A DNA stretch of 64,000 nt from Arabidopsis thaliana (taxonomy: Eukaryota > Streptophyta > Magnoliopsida > Brassicales > Brassicaceae): the NCBI RefSeq assembly GCF_000001735.4, contig NC_003070.9, positions 21,499,971 through 21,563,970 on the forward strand. The letters run 5' to 3'. Under the pieces are notes generated by a model. It ran no database searches and was not told the DNA's origin. It worked only from the letters and a program-made list of their open reading frames with translations. The position numbers were made by a program, and so were the translations under genes. Positions 1 to 11,655 of this stretch are shown in pieces; positions within the stretch are counted from its first letter, which is position 1; each line of letters begins with the position of its first letter.

Positions 1-1805
1 CAGGTTGATTCTTGTTCTGTAGCACTTTCAAAAGCATGTTCACGCTGAAATTCAGATTCCAACATTGCTTCTGATAACCCTGTAAAACAAACTCAAATAT
101 CTCATGACATGCTGCACCAAGTTAAATGATTGACTGATTCATTACTAAAGATTAAACTTAACCAAGATCAGATATCTCTTGCTTGAGCTTGCGAATGGCT
201 AGGCCTGCTTGCTCCTGTCCTCTTTTATCACGCTTCTCCTTTGCTTTTATAGCATCTGATCTTGCCGAATAGTATTCTTTGGCAATCACATCGAATGGCC
301 TTGGACCAGAGACCTAGTATGATTTTTGAAATCAAGATATCACAGCAGAGAGAGACATAAAACCAGGAAAACAAGACCAATATGGTATTGTACAACTAAT
401 TTGACTGAAGTTTGCAATTTCACATAATCATCATAAACAAATGAAGAAAAGTTCCACTTCTACCAAATGGGAAAGAAAATATATTGATAGCAGGTAGCCA
501 CAAAGACTCCAAAAATTGAACCAAATATCTTACTAAACCTCTGCCATAATGGATACGCTTAAGGTAATCCTTTTTTCAGAAAAAACAACAATTCATTAAA
601 CAAATTCAAGAGCTTCCAGATATTCATAGTTCTGTAAAGGTCTAAAAAACATGAGGAATATTTACCCTTGAGCAACATGCATGAAAGCTAATATACAAGG
701 ACATTGCAAAAGTGTAACCACATAAACATCCATCTTGGAACTGGTCTCACTAAGTAGTCTACCATATTCCATTTTGTTTCGATAATGGAAACAAGCTGAA
801 TTACCTTATTTCTGGGGTCAATACCATCTACTTCATCTTCCCAACATTCCAATTCTTCCTGCAAATTTAATTCAATGAGAAAATTCATCCATGAACTAAA
901 TTTTGCTTTGAATTGCGCTTCCGGATCATTTTTCTAACTCTGCTTAAGACGTTGTGGCTAGAACCAAAATGTATGAAGCTTTCACAAAGTGATTAATCAT
1001 TAAAGCATTCTATATGAGTACCTCTTCCTGTCTCATCATATACTGCCGAATCCAATCAGCTTGAGATGACTTGTCAGAACTAAGAGTATCTTCTTCATCT
1101 TGCTTTCCCTTCACACGAACAAAAACTGCAGGTTCCTCTTCCTCTACCCTGACTGAAGAGTCAGTAGAATCATTCCAATCGTCCCGTGAGGTCGATATCA
1201 CACCCACAGAACCTCCTACAACCCCAATAGGAAGGTACAGGCATCAATACACGAGAAGTACAATCATTTACGTGAAGGCAATGTTATGTACATACCTGTG
1301 GAAGGAAAACGAGAAGCTCCAGTAGAAAACTTCACAGGCAACTCATGACTCGGCAAATTCAAACAAAGCCAATCAAGTGCAGCCTCAAACGTAGCTCCAT
1401 CCTTAAACACAAACATACACATTGTATCAGGAATAGCTTGAAGAAGCTAAACATTTTTCAAAATGAAATCGAAATTAAATTCAAACAAAGGCGAGAGAGT
1501 TATACTCTAAGAGAGGAGAGAGCGAGTTCAATCTGATCATCAACGAAACCTTCGCAAGAGAGCTTCTCATAGACATTATTGAGTTTCTTTGTCTTTTGAG
1601 CTTTGGAGAGAGAATTACTGATTGGAGCTGGAATCGAAGGACCGGAGCGGCCAGAGTTGAGTAAGAGCCGCCGCAAACGATCCTCGTTCTCCGCTGATAT
1701 CTGAAGCTTAGGACCTGAAGAAGGTTTCTGATAATTCGATTTCGACGATGAAGAAGACGAAGCAGCTTTGTTGCTTTGCTTCTGAGGTTTCTTCTTCGGA
1801 GCCAT
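1..1805 (-). CDS. DEXH7: DExH-box RNA helicase, N-terminal part only (3' end outside window)
   Basis: Exons on the minus strand are 1805-1506, 1401-1296, 1215-1022, 858-805, 313-163 and 79 to beyond 1, each bounded by GT/AG and joined in frame. The start MAPKKKPQ gives a lysine- and serine-rich N terminus. Next comes a UBA-like stretch ending in ALDWLCLNLP, typical of the N termini of DHX29/DHX57-type helicases, then an acidic and a charged helical segment. The helicase motifs (DExH, SAT, RecA lobes) lie beyond the left edge, so catalytic integrity cannot be judged. The family unwinds RNA with ATP; the plant member recalled at this locus (AT1G58060) is predicted to be plastid-targeted. Assignment rests on the N-terminal region and the neighbourhood. 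Confidence 0.72.
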
Positions 1806-2997
1806 TCTCTTCCGACTAGCCTCCTCTCGTCTCGTCCGATCAAAAAAACGGAACCTGAAAGTCGGAGAAGAATATTAAATTTTGGGCCTCATGAGCTTTA
1901 TTCTTAAAGCCCAAATGTTGTTATTTGTTTATTTTCTCCCAAATATTGTTCCTCTTTGCCGACCAAAATCCAACCGAACTATCTTTTTATACCGAATTTT
2001 GAGAAACCGAATCCGAACCAAACTAATCAACCAAAATTCACTAAAAAGGTCAAAAACCCCAATGTATTTCTATAAAAAAAAATATAGAGAAAAAAAAATA
2101 AATATATTAACATGTATATAATAAGTTGTTGTTGTTGTTTTTTTTTCCCAAATCCGAAGCTGATATTCAGTTTTGAATAAACTCAGTTTTCAAAATTTAA
2201 AAACTAATCCAATGTTATTTAATCATGGATTTTTAAAACATTTCAAGTAATTTGTGTTAAAATATCAAATCCTCTGTTATTCAATCATTGATTTTAAAAT
2301 TTCTAATGAAATCCAATATTTATTGAACTAGTGATTTGAAAATCTACTTTAAAATCTCATGTTATTGAAAACATTTTAAGGATTGGATTTTTAGTAATTT
2401 TAAGAGACTTTAGTGAATTTTAGTGGATTCCTTAGTTTAAATACAAAAATTTAAATCTCATAGTTTTGTTTTTTTGTAGGCAAATCTCATAGTTTTAAGT
2501 GGGATTTGAGAGGATTTTGATTTTATATTTGAGTTAATTTGGGTTTTATATGTTTTTTATATAACAAATTGTTGTTTTGTTGGAAACTTTCAGGTGGAGT
2601 TAGTTGAGGAGAGGCCTCTGTTTTTTTTATTGTCTTCTTTAGTCTCTTTGGTATTTTGGTTTGTCTTCTCTTGTTTGTGAGATTTTAAACATTGTCTACA
2701 AAATGACACTTTTTAAGTTTAAAATTATAATTGGTCATGCAGTTAGAAGTTTATACTTTTAACGAATACTGACGTTGTAAAGAGATTTGGACAAGACTTA
2801 AAACTGATTTAAGTAAACAAAAAGTAGTTGGCAAGTCAACTTTTAAGGGACTTGGTATGGTCTTGACTTCACCTTGACACAACAGTCATCTAGTCTCTGC
2901 CTATAATATGCTGTAAAAGCAAAGAAACCAAACCGATTCCACCCAACAAACCAGCAATACCAAATACAATACATTCTTCTCTATCTATAGTTCCTCC
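1806..2997. other. Shared 5' spacer between the helicase and WEB-like genes
   Basis: Divergent intergenic region. It contains the leader of the helicase, an AT-rich stretch and the repeat cluster at 2160-2560. A TATA-like TATAATATG lies near 2900, about 100 bp upstream of the plus-strand ORF. No credible coding region is visible. Confidence 0.6.
2160..2560. repeat. Imperfect repeat cluster, MITE-like remnant
   Basis: Several imperfect repeats of an AT-rich motif follow one another: AATCCAATGTTATTTAATC, AAATCCTCTGTTATTCAATC, AAATCCAATATTTATTG and AAAATCTCATGTTATTG. Each is followed by a GATTT-containing tract. There is no coding capacity and no clear terminal repeat or target duplication. An old non-autonomous DNA transposon remnant is the likeliest origin, but the family is not identified. 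Confidence 0.4.
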
Positions 2998-3852
2998 ATG
3001 GATATAGAAGAGATGGAAGGAAATAATCAAGTGGAGGAACATCATGTCGACACTTCTCGTCCTTTTAGCTCTGTTAAAGAAGCTGTTGCCATATTTGGCC
3101 AACGGATTATGCTACCGGTACAAACTCATACCATGAACTCTAAATCGGCAAGTCCTATTGCTGCTAGTCGTAGCATCAACCAGAACGCTAAACCAAGAAG
3201 CCCTGGACTCAGCCAGACCGTTAAATTGGTAATTCCTACTGCTAGTCCTAGCATCAGCCAGACTGCTAAATTGGTAAGTCCTATTGCTAGTCCTAGCATA
3301 AGCCAGACCGCTTCTTCATCTTCTTCTCCATGGAAGCAACGCTCCTTGTTGCCCCCTTCTCCTCAAGGTCCAAAAGAAGAGATCATGGATGTGTTGAAGA
3401 AGCTTGAAGCCGAGATAACGGAAACAAAGACAGAGGTGAAGATGTTGAAGGAGAGAGAATCAGAGACAGAGGTTGCTTTGGCTACTTTAAACGCAGAGCT
3501 ACATAAGAACAAGTCAAAGATAGCGAAAGCCGAAGCTGATGCTGCAGGGAAGAGCGCGGCAGCCATGACGAAATCAGTTAGCTTCAAGGACACAAAAGAG
3601 AAGGAAAATGGAGAGGACCAGAGGAGGAAAGAGCTGATGAGGAAGATGCAGAAGGAGTATCCTTCATTGGCTCAGATACTTGACAGTAACAAAGGAAACA
3701 GAGATGGGTATTTTGCGAACACTAAGAAGACGAAGAAGAAGAAGAAACCTATCATTCCTCTTGTGGGAGATTTCTTCTTCTTCAAGAAGAAAGGTTCTTC
3801 GCCTGAAATATCTGGACCTCTTTACACTACCTCTTCCACCCTGCACTTTTAA
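2998..3852 (+). CDS. WEB-family-like coiled-coil protein, 284 aa
   Basis: Single-exon ORF beginning MDIEEMEGN. An N-terminal motif SVKEAVAIFGQRI (about residues 25-37) resembles the start of WEB/PMI-type proteins. Residues about 48-102 contain two to three copies of a Ser/Pro/Ala-rich repeat of about 16 residues (core ASPSISQTA). A coiled coil of roughly residues 128-175 follows, rich in Glu, Lys and Leu, then a basic tail with KKKKKPIIPLVGDFFFFKKK. WEB-family members act in the cytoplasm; WEB1 and PMI2 work in chloroplast light-avoidance movement. The shorter paralogues such as this one have no assigned role. There is no signal peptide or membrane span. Family assignment is by motif recognition only. 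Confidence 0.6.
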   Translation: MDIEEMEGNNQVEEHHVDTSRPFSSVKEAVAIFGQRIMLPVQTHTMNSKSASPIAASRSINQNAKPRSPGLSQTVKLVIPTASPSISQTAKLVSPIASPSISQTASSSSSPWKQRSLLPPSPQGPKEEIMDVLKKLEAEITETKTEVKMLKERESETEVALATLNAELHKNKSKIAKAEADAAGKSAAAMTKSVSFKDTKEKENGEDQRRKELMRKMQKEYPSLAQILDSNKGNRDGYFANTKKTKKKKKPIIPLVGDFFFFKKKGSSPEISGPLYTTSSTLHF

Positions 3853-4591
3853 CTGATATACCCAAGATCATGTACCCTGCAAGTGTATATATATGTATAT
3901 GTATGTATGCACATCAATATTCGTAATATCTATGTATGTATGTGTTTTCGTGTGAGTGTGTTTGTGTGTGAGCGTATTCTTTATTTGTTTGTCTCTTTCT
4001 CTCTTTGTTTGGATTTTGAGTCCAAACCATCAGCGTGTGTTCCCCCTCTACTGTAACAATTACCTGTCAACTATCAGATTGTGAATATACAATGTTACTC
4101 TACTATTAGCACTGATTAGATACACAATCCAAAGATTAACTTCTATATTCGTAGACAAAGATAAAGTGTGTGATTATACAAAGTTAGGAAGTCAGTACGA
4201 AAAAGGCCAAGTGAGCATACCTTTCTAGAGACAGGTAACTCGCAACACCGAGCCCGTGTGAGCAAAAGGAATTGGTTTCTGGAACCAAAACCCCCGCCAG
4301 GTTAGCAAAAACACAGAACAACAAGTGATAACTATTAACAAATGAGTTCTGCAAAGATGTATTATTAAAAAAAGGCTTGTTTTTATTGTTCCAACGGGAT
4401 TAACAACAACGAATAGGATCCATACAGAAAAGAGATGTAAAAATTACAACAGCACGGAGGACGACGACTGCAGCAGAAAAGGGAAAGAAAAAAAAAAAAG
4501 AGACACGCAAAGGTACCAAAAAACTCAGAGATTTACACCAAAGAGTCTTCTTAAAACTTGTTCAGCATATGCATCTTCCTTACCAAAGCAT
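3853..4591. other. Intergenic, 3' regions of two convergent genes
   Basis: Tail-to-tail spacer. TATG/TGTG-type simple repeats lie at about 3885-3970 (3' UTR of the upstream gene). The rest probably holds the 3' UTR of the histidine gene. No ORF or RNA gene was recognised. Confidence 0.6.
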
Positions 4592-7459
4592 TTAAATCCC
4601 GAGGTTTCTCAGGAGCTGACCCCATCTTGGAGTATCCTCATCAAAAATGTAGGTCAAAGGTGAAACTAATACCCCACTGCCTCCGGCCTGCAATAACATT
4701 TATGAAAATGACCAAACCAAAAGAGGGAACGATAAACACAGATTTATGTGGAACGTGGTTGGTGCAAAAGTAGAAAGAGGATCAATAAGTTTTAAAGATC
4801 GGGTGGGAGTAAGATAATTGAGAAAAAAATGGCAGGGATTACTAAGAGAGAAATGGCAGGGATTACTAACCGCTCTAAGTTGCTTCACAGAGTCGTATAG
4901 GGCCTTTTTTGGTACACAAATCACGATGGCATAGTAGTCAACCGATACTTTTCCATTTTGTGTACAGTACACTGGGCTTATTGTCGGTCCCTGCTTGTTA
5001 TAGACCCCATAAACAATCAGCAAGAACTAAAAAGCTAAGGCTTAAGAACTCCCACATTCTGAAACATTACCTGCAATCCTGACAATGATGGTTGGCTCAG
5101 CACACGCTCAGCCACTTCCTGAGCACTATTTCCTCTCATGTTTGCAACAACCTGAAATGAAATTATTAGAGAAAAGAAAGCGAAAGGGGTGAATAAGGAA
5201 AACACATCATGGAACCAAGTGCGTACAGTGAATTGGCCATCCGCCTTTAGATGGGCCTCCAATCTCTCAAGAATCTCGTGTACTGTGTTTAGTGCCCCTT
5301 TTCTCTCGTTTAATGCTCTTCTACTTGCCACAAGTGCCGCCTGAAATTACAAAGAAAAAAAAAATGTTCAGGAATGATGGCCGCCAACAGATTCTAAACA
5401 GACAGTTCATGGATCCAAGAACTTCACATCACCTGGCTTTCCAGCACAACACCTCCTTCAATTTCTTTCAAGTTGTTCTCTTTGAGTGTTATACCACTAC
5501 TCACAAGATCCAAAATGGCATCAGCTATCCCCATCTAATTAACAAGCACATATGAGTCAACAGATTATGCTGGTAAGGCACAGTAAGATATGAAATCAGG
5601 ACACTACAAGCTGACAACATTATCCTCCACAGAGCATATCAGTTTAACACTTGTTTTTAGAAAAGAATACAAGCAACTTAATGCCAAATGTTAAGCTTTT
5701 CGTTGAAAATCTCACCGCTGGAGCTGCCTCCAGTGCTCCGTCTGCAGTTGAAAACACCACATGCTTTATGCCATTTTCTTTCATAAATTTGGGGCCGAGC
5801 TGCAAAAACCAGTTGAATCATTCCCAAATATTATGTTGAAGCGAAATGGACTCTGAGAGAAATTAGATGACAACAGCGCACCAAAGAAGAATCTGTAACT
5901 CATCATACATAAGTGAAGCCAGTAGCTAAGCGTAAGGGTCTCTCTTCACTCCATTGGGGCATTTGCGCTAGCTCCTTCAGAGAATTTATATTCTCAAATA
6001 TCCCATAGTTTGGAATCTGTGACCATTTGAGATACAATCAGAAAACCATCCACGGTAATGACCTGAGGACCTTAACCACAATAGATTAAAGCATACCGCA
6101 ATAGACAGGTGACAGTCTCCAAAGTTGAGAGCTTCATGGACAATGATAAGATCTTCATTTTCCTAGAAAGAAAATTCAAACATCTAAATTATGATGCAAG
6201 GGGGCTTATCAGAGACAATCAAAGGGAAACTTTAAATTTTAAACACTATACGCTAAAGCAACAATATGGCATACTAATGATGAGAGAATAAAAGTAAACT
6301 GGTTCCAGCATAATGATAATGATAAAAATCACCACTGCTAATTCCAGCATCCTGAACATGATATCAAAGCTCTTCAAAAGAATATTTTTATGATCATCAC
6401 TTACCTGACCATATTCACTAAGTGTGTCAAGACCAACGATACCTAGATCCAAATCTCCTGAGAGTAACTTTCTGACAATATCTTTTGGCCGTTGAAACCA
6501 GACTTCAGTGTTTGGTAACTGAAGGACATACAAAAATACCAACATAAGTCATGGTACACAAAACCACAAAACACACTATGGTTTTGAATTCGCTTGGAAA
6601 CGATACCTGGGGAATCTGTGCAACATATTGCCTAGGATTGACTTGTTTAACAAACAGTTGACAGTCCTTCATAAAAGAAACCACAAATGAGAAAAGTCAA
6701 ATCAAGCCATGAGATAACAATTCACTCAAAAGTAAGGGAAAAAAACATGTCAGTGAGTAAAAGAGTTCAAATGAAGCTTTGGCAACTATTCAAGAAAGCG
6801 ATCATCAAACGCAAACAACACTTCACATGCCTAGGATTCAAATCAAACCAATTTATATCAGTTAAAGATCCCAACTTGCTCCAACTAATTAACCAAAACT
6901 TAACACTAAAAGCACAACAAAACAAAGTATAGTAAAATAAGCAGTCTGTAGAACCCATTTGAAGTTTTCAAAATCACAAATAATCAAATTATATAGTGAA
7001 AGAGAATGACGAACACAGAAACAGAGAGAGCTAATATAAAAATCATAAATCAGTCTCTATCAAAATCTCAATGACGAAACATTTCTCAGTCTCTAAGAAC
7101 TAAATACAAGCTGAGTGAAGCTAAACAATTAAATCTGAGATTAACAATCGCAATGTTAAATCTCAGACCTTGAGAAGATCGATTGCATCAGCAGCCATAC
7201 GTCCTTTACTAGGAAGACCAAGACGAATCTGGTCACGCTCAACGACAACAGCGGCCGGAGCAGGAGCTGGAGAGGAACCGTTTGTTGCGACGGAGCTTTG
7301 AACGGTGGAGACACAAGAAGTAACCAATCTGAGACATCTCCGACGAGGTACGATGACGGAGAAAGCGGTGGAAGGAGGCGGAGATAGGATAGGTGTTGAA
7401 GATGGGAAGGAGGAAGAAGAAGGGTATTGTTGTAAATTCGTAGGGAGAAGGAGAGACAT
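4592..7459 (-). CDS. HISN1A: ATP phosphoribosyltransferase, plastidic, 411 aa
   Basis: Catalyses the first, committed step of histidine synthesis: ATP plus PRPP gives phosphoribosyl-ATP, in plastids. Eleven exons on the minus strand: 7459-7169, 6666-6607, 6518-6405, 6162-6097, 6016-5909, 5799-5716, 5534-5433, 5340-5227, 5151-5071, 4990-4871, 4687-4592. They total 1,236 nt with every junction in frame. The first ~60 residues are Ser/Pro/Ala-rich, like a transit peptide. The catalytic domain has [26 protein letters not shown] and the PRPP-binding [17 protein letters not shown]. The C-terminal ACT-like regulatory domain runs from about GPTISPVY to [11 protein letters not shown], consistent with histidine feedback inhibition known for the family. 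The ATG at 7459 is the first true ATG of the frame; an in-frame extension to 7531 begins with GTG. Ends at TAA 4594-4592. Confidence 0.96.
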
Positions 7460-7563
7460 TGTTGTGTGGCTTTTCGAGAGTGAAAGGGTTTCTTTTAGAC
7501 CGGAGAAGGAATTATATAACGAATAAGACACAACACACTTTCACTCTGGGAGAGGCAGATTCT

Positions 7564-8700
7564 GACTATTAGATTCTTGATGCCATTTTAACACTTAAGG
7601 CCTGATCCATGCTTTTTTTTTTTTTTTTTTGTGGTGGCTTTTCTTATTTTAGTGGAATCTTTATGAGAAAAAACGTGAAAGAAAGAATTAAAAATTGAGA
7701 AAAAAGGAAGTGGGTGTAGGATTTATGCAACATTTGAAGAATGAATTGGACGGTGTGGATCGAATGGTACAAGTGTGGTTAGAATGCGACTGCGAAACAT
7801 ACACTAAGACCATCTTTATTGGAGGTATTTCATAAGAGTTTTTCACAATTAAAAAAATAAAAATAATGAAAATGAAGAAGAGAGAGTGTAGAAAGTTTCT
7901 CACTTGAGAAATTCTGAAATACTCTCTACAACCCATCATGACAATTCTCATCTCACTATTGGTTCAATTTTTTAACAAATATATTTTTTTAATCAAATAA
8001 TCAAATTATAATATAATAGTAATATTTTTTTTTTTGGAGAAACTTTGTGAATTTCTCATGGATGGAGATGCTCTAACGGTGTAGATTTGAGTAGAGCGAA
8101 AATAGAATGAAGATACAAAACTGTTCTCCAATCATTATAAATGCTCGAAATGAGTTTCTATTTGGAGAAAGAATTGTATTTATTTGTAAATGAAACCAAC
8201 TCATATAATTCTGTCAAAAAGTTTCAGAAAACAAAAATGGAGAACATTTTGGACCGTCATGTCTTTTTGGGATTTGGTGTGGACCGTCAACTCAGATGGA
8301 CAGAAATTAAATTCCTGTTTGTGAGCACTGAGCAGGAAGGAGCCTTGATTATTAGATTCTTGAAGGCCTGAACCAGAGCTTCATTATCCTTTTTGTTGTG
8401 AGATTTCAATAAATTTTTAATACTTGAAATTATTTTTAAAAACGTGAAAAATTAAAGGGAATTAATTAAAATTAAGAAAAGAAAGTGATAGACAAGTAGG
8501 GTTTGTGGATTGGACGATATGAGCGAGATAAGTGTGGTTAGAGAAAGAATCGTATTAATATTTAATAGGTAACGTAACCCATATTATATAATTCATTCAA
8601 AAGATACTCATATAGTTTGTTTGTTTTTTTAAATGAAAAGCAGTTGACAGTCATACTTCGGGATTTTGTACCGTGTACAATCCCAAATGTGGTTCACAAA
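7564..8700. repeat. Diverged tandem duplication upstream of HISN1A
   Basis: Two copies share, in the same order, TTAGATTCTTGA, a GGCCTGA block, AACGTGAAA, GTAGG..TTTGTGG/TTTATG, GATTGGACG-like and AAGTGTGGTTAGA segments. Later shared blocks are GAGAAAGAATTGTATT versus GAGAAAGAATCGTATT and a CATATAATTCTGTCAAAA-like tract. Copy A covers about 7564-8335 and contains the MITE-like insert; copy B covers about 8341-8700. No coding region is seen in either copy. Confidence 0.55.
7805..8076. mobile_element. MITE-like insertion, about 270 bp
   Basis: AT-rich block bounded by imperfect inverted ends: TAAGACCATCTTTATTGGAG at the left and TGGATGGAGATGCTCTAA at the right (the reverse complement starts TTAGAGCATCTCCA). 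It lies only in copy A of the duplicated spacer and has no coding capacity. Target duplication could not be resolved, so limits are approximate. These are the features of a non-autonomous DNA transposon; the family is not identified. Confidence 0.5.
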
Positions 8701-9629
8701 AACATGGGAAGATAAAAATTTTAATTATAACGTATCGTTCAATTAACACCACAAATGAAAGAAAATAAATTAAAAATTATGCCAATGTGTAAATCGAATA
8801 GTCCAATCGCATGACACTACACTTTTTCATGTTACTGTCAATATCGAAGATATAAGTTTAACCAACGTAGGATTGACCAAATGGTAAATCTTTCATGTGA
8901 AGGTGATAGATTTGACATCCGTTGACATAAATTTAAGTTGGTGTTGATCGCATCTCTAAGAGATATAGGGCATTCGAGCTTGAAAGCAAATAAAAGTTTT
9001 TTTTTTATTAGATGATGTCCTGTTTTGCAATTTATTTTATGGATTTTTAGTTTGGTTTGTCTAATATTTACTTTATGAGTGTCTAATATTTACTTTATGA
9101 GTAGTGGACAACACCAGCTCGTGTGCATAAATGAGAAACAAAACAGTGGAGCAACCAAGAGGTATGATAGACCTACGTAACCATCCAATAACCATGGAGT
9201 TCACACAAGTCTATGATTTTGAATTTGTGATTTTAGCTGTTGGTTTTGAATTCTCGCCATTTTCTTCTTAGCTCGAAGAGCAGACCCATTCTTTGTATTT
9301 TTCTCATATTAAAAGAACAGACAGATCGCATGTCTCCTGGATTATTAAGCGAAATAGAGAATATGGAGTCTTCTACACGCATAGCAACGACAGTAGTTGT
9401 TGTACCGTTTTCGTTGGTCATGATTTCCGAGCGAGAAGAAACAATATAGAGATCGAGTAAAGTCAAACAATTCAACTGAACAAAACATACTTGTGTGATT
9501 CGTACATCATCAACAGGAGGATACTAGAGAGTTCTATAGGACACAAGCTTATCAATCAATACATGCAACACATATATCAGATTTTGCGTTGATGAAGAAT
9601 CACAAATTCATATGAATAATGAGAGCTAG
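8701..9629. other. AT-rich intergenic, nothing recognised
   Basis: Contains a short perfect tandem duplication (GTCTAATATTTACTTTATGA) around 9059-9102. Small ORFs on both strands at about 9233-9475 overlap each other and show no family signature. No RNA gene was recognised. Confidence 0.5.
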
Positions 9630-9634
9630 GTGAA

Positions 9635-10122
9635 TGTTGGTGCAGGAATTGACACCTCCGACAATATCGGTTTAAACCGGGGGAGAATGTGAATAAAATC
9701 GAGAATTCAATTTAACCGGGGTACCCCGGTTAGCCTGTTAATGGGCCTAAGTAATGAGTTCGCCAAAATACCTAATTCGACAGCTGAGATCGCCCAGCCG
9801 ACTTCTTGAACCTCGGAAAGAGAAGACTTCCATTTCGAGAGAAGATAATTTTATGAAGAATAGAAGTAATGAAGATTTAGGTCTTAGATAATTAGAAGTT
9901 TATCATATTTTGACATGACCAGTTTATTGTATAAATAGAGGAGTTTTATCCTCCATTACGACCATCTTTAACCTTATACAAGAGATCACTCTTTACAGAG
10001 CAAACCCTAACTTTTTACCCAAGTAACCTTGTTCTTTTCTTTTGATCATTCGCGAGCTAAGAGAAAAGTGAATTTGTCTAAATCCTTTAGTATAAATTTA
10101 TTGTTTAATTACACAATCAACA
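9635..10122. mobile_element. Solo LTR, 488 bp
   Basis: Starts TGTTGGTGCAGG and ends ACACAATCAACA, giving the inverted ends TGTTG/CAACA usual for LTRs. It is flanked on both sides by the same 5 bp, GTGAA (9630-9634 and 10123-10127), a perfect target-site duplication. A TATA box (TATAAATA, 9930-9937) sits about two-thirds in, as expected for an LTR promoter read on the plus strand. There is no internal domain, primer-binding site or second LTR, so this is the product of LTR-LTR recombination. Whether it is copia or gypsy type cannot be told from the LTR alone. Confidence 0.85.
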
Positions 10123-10127
10123 GTGAA

Positions 10128-10509
10128 TACTACAAGACACGAGCAATTTGCATCTTAACCCCAAGAGAATTCCACATCGTTCCTTATATATACTCTAAAG
10201 TCTAAACAACCAAATTCGATTTAGTAATTAAGCTCATCGCTAAAAGAACATATATATGACATCATTAGTTATGGATTATAATTGTATGTCTATTAGGAAT
10301 CACGAGACACGAGTAGAGGGCTTCAAATATAGGAAGCAAATAACGGAACCTTACCTTGCGGTTTAAATTGGCCGGCCGTTTGGTAGACGAGCCAATTATA
10401 TATTATTCTCAAATATTCTTTATATAACATATTACGAAAATGAAATAATTGTTACTCTATCTATGTAAATATATTTTCTTCCATTGCTTCATTTTCAAAG
10501 AAAACCCTA
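10128..10509. other. F-box gene upstream region
   Basis: AT-rich spacer after the solo LTR's target duplication, serving as leader and promoter of the F-box gene. A telo-box-like AAACCCTAA lies at 10502-10510, overlapping the first ATG. Confidence 0.5.
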
Positions 10510-11655
10510 ATGGTTCCAACCAAAAAAAAGAAAACCCTAATGGTGTCGAAAAAGCTTCCATTAGATCTGGAAGAAGAGATACTCTTTCGAGTTCCACCTC
10601 GATCTCTCGTTCGCTTCAGATCCGTTTGCAGAGAATGGAACACTCTTTTCAAGAATAAGAGATTCATCAACAAAAACTTTGCTTGCGGTCGGCCAGAAAT
10701 CATGTTAAATACACATTCACATATTTATTCGATAAGCGTCGATCTCAAAGACGAAAATCCAACTATAAAGGTGCGTGATTTACGCTTTGATCATTTAAGT
10801 TGCCGCGGTTATCATCTGTATGGGATCTGCGATGGTAACTTCTTCATGTATAGCTTTCTTAATGGAGGCGGAGGCGTTGTTTGGAACCCGTTGTTTTGGA
10901 GACAGACTAAATGGATTGCCAAGGCTGAGAATACATGTGGCAAGGCCATTGGTTACGATGGTAGTAGACCCGAAAAGAGTTACAAGATTATCGGAAGGAG
11001 TAGTTGTTCTTGGCAGGGTAAAGTTACTGATACATATTCAGTCTTCGAATTTGCAACCAATGCGTGGAAGGTTACTGATCATACCCGTTTTCACGAAAAG
11101 CCAGAATTAATGGACGACTCCGGTAGGGTCTCCCTGAATGGAAATTTGTACTGGACAGCTTATAATTCTCCCCACACTGGTCAGTATTTCATCGCAATGC
11201 TCGATTTTTCGAAAGAGATAGAAAAGAGTCGAAAGACCTTTTGTGTTTTACCGTGTAAGGGGGAAAAAAGTACTACACATACTCGTATCCTCTCGATTTA
11301 CAAGGGAGATCGGTTTTCAGTGTTAGAACAATCCAAAAAAACAAGGGAGATTGAGATTTGGGTGACAAAGGATCAAATTGGTAACGGGGATGATGGAGAC
11401 GATGTGGTGTGGATTAAGTTCATGACAGTCTCAAGACCTGACTTCCCCATATTACTTAGTTACATCTCTACAAGTTACTTTGTCGATAATGATATCCATG
11501 GGAAGAGCTTTGTTCTGTGTTGTCCTAGCAAGAGACCTAAAGCAGCTTGGGTGTATATTGTGAGGGGAGATTTGTGCAAAAAGATTAAGATAGATCAAGT
11601 GCTATGTGAGTTTCAATCCTCTGTCTATGTTCCCAGTTTGATCACCATTCCTTGA
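10510..11655 (+). CDS. F-box protein with F-box-associated domain, 381 aa
   Basis: Single-exon ORF. Residues about 14-55 form an F-box: [21 protein letters not shown] then [11 protein letters not shown]. The remaining ~300 residues have features of the type-1 F-box-associated region, including VVWNPLF, YKIIGR and YWTAYNS-like strands. Such proteins are substrate receptors of SCF E3 ubiquitin ligases and bind SKP1/ASK through the F-box; the substrate is unknown. Two in-frame ATGs lie at 10510 and 10540, each at the end of an 18-bp direct repeat (AAAGAAAACCCTAATGGT), so the true start is ambiguous by ten residues. The family is large and fast-evolving in Arabidopsis. Confidence 0.85.
   Translation: MVPTKKKKTLMVSKKLPLDLEEEILFRVPPRSLVRFRSVCREWNTLFKNKRFINKNFACGRPEIMLNTHSHIYSISVDLKDENPTIKVRDLRFDHLSCRGYHLYGICDGNFFMYSFLNGGGGVVWNPLFWRQTKWIAKAENTCGKAIGYDGSRPEKSYKIIGRSSCSWQGKVTDTYSVFEFATNAWKVTDHTRFHEKPELMDDSGRVSLNGNLYWTAYNSPHTGQYFIAMLDFSKEIEKSRKTFCVLPCKGEKSTTHTRILSIYKGDRFSVLEQSKKTREIEIWVTKDQIGNGDDGDDVVWIKFMTVSRPDFPILLSYISTSYFVDNDIHGKSFVLCCPSKRPKAAWVYIVRGDLCKKIKIDQVLCEFQSSVYVPSLITIP

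Noticed and set aside
7460-7531. 24-codon N-terminal extension of HISN1A
   Set aside because: The frame opens with GTG, not ATG; the first ATG (7459) gives the expected 411-aa protein.
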